From contig JADINF010000060.1 of the NCBI GenBank assembly GCA_017694145.1, positions 1 through 20,987 of the forward strand: a DNA stretch of 20,987 bases, read 5' to 3'. Both the position numbers and the translations under genes were made by a program. This DNA is from Candidatus Stercoripulliclostridium pullicola (lineage in GTDB: Bacteria; Bacillota; Clostridia; Christensenellales; DTU072). Below the pieces are notes generated by a model. It ran no database searches. It saw only the letters and a list, made by a program, of their open reading frames with translations, and was not told the origin of the DNA. Shown in pieces: positions 20,910 through 20,987 of this stretch. Numbering within the stretch: the stretch's first letter is position 1; each line of letters starts with the position of its first letter.

Positions 20910-20987
20910 TCATTCTCCAAGGGCGCGTAGCGTATTGAGAAGTTTCTCGCTTATCTCCTCTCTGTTCCTTATGACGATGTGCGTGGG
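20910..20987 (-). CDS. C-terminal end of an unidentified protein (partial)
   Basis: The last 25 residues and stop of a minus-strand gene that begins beyond the window; the tail reads HIVIRNREEISEKLLNTLRA before a short end. A terminator 65 nt downstream supports the strand. One other minus frame is also open over this short stretch, so the frame is likely but not certain. Too little is present to name a family. A second small hairpin (CGTCGG/CCGACG, within 20866-20883) lies between the stop and the terminator. Confidence 0.5.
   Translation of the reverse strand, partial: PTHIVIRNREEISEKLLNTLRALGE

Overview
The window looks like chromosome from an uncultured, endospore-forming member of Clostridia (Bacillota). 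SpoIVA, the spore-coat ATPase, is present with a sigma-E-like promoter in front of it. All eight tRNA genes encode their CCA end. Promoters are of the TTGACA-17-TATAAT type, and strong AGGAGG ribosome-binding sites precede several genes. The gene set is mostly housekeeping and almost everything from 5.1 kb onward is on the minus strand. Nothing here fixes the genus.

Left part (1-2428): a minus-strand eda-kdgK pair (KDPG aldolase and 2-keto-3-deoxygluconate kinase, the latter cut by the window edge) for uronate/Entner-Doudoroff catabolism. It diverges from a plus-strand lipoate-protein ligase whose promoter would start transcription on the A of its ATG. Then (2577-3397) comes a seven-gene tRNA operon (Gly-TCC, Arg-TCT, His-GTG, Gln-TTG, Lys-TTT, Leu-TAG, Lys-CTT) with a near-consensus promoter and a terminator inside a 64-bp palindrome that reaches into the last tRNA.

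The accessory-looking part is 3398-5190, between the 3' ends of tRNA-Lys(CTT) and the convergent tRNA-Gly(GCC). It holds no intact protein gene. It holds four tandem units, each with a near-consensus promoter preceded by a TTGAC-like copy exactly 21 bp upstream, then a different compact foldable sequence of about 60-80 nt that ends in a T-tract. Three units also carry a degenerate copy of the tRNA-Lys 3' end. A phage/ICE-like protein remnant and a 212-bp tandem repeat with compensatory stem changes fill the rest. I read this as a tRNA-associated integration scar that carries an array of small structured RNAs; this is the candidate undescribed system of the window.

Right part: a 508-residue unrecognised protein (sigma-region-4-like HTH plus a nuclease-like domain with altered active site); a GH3 beta-glucosidase coupled to rdgB (XTP/dITP pyrophosphatase); guaB on the plus strand, convergent with spoIVA; and a tightly packed minus-strand operon parE-parC-der-aspartate aminotransferase. 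The last 78 bases are the end of an unidentified minus-strand gene.
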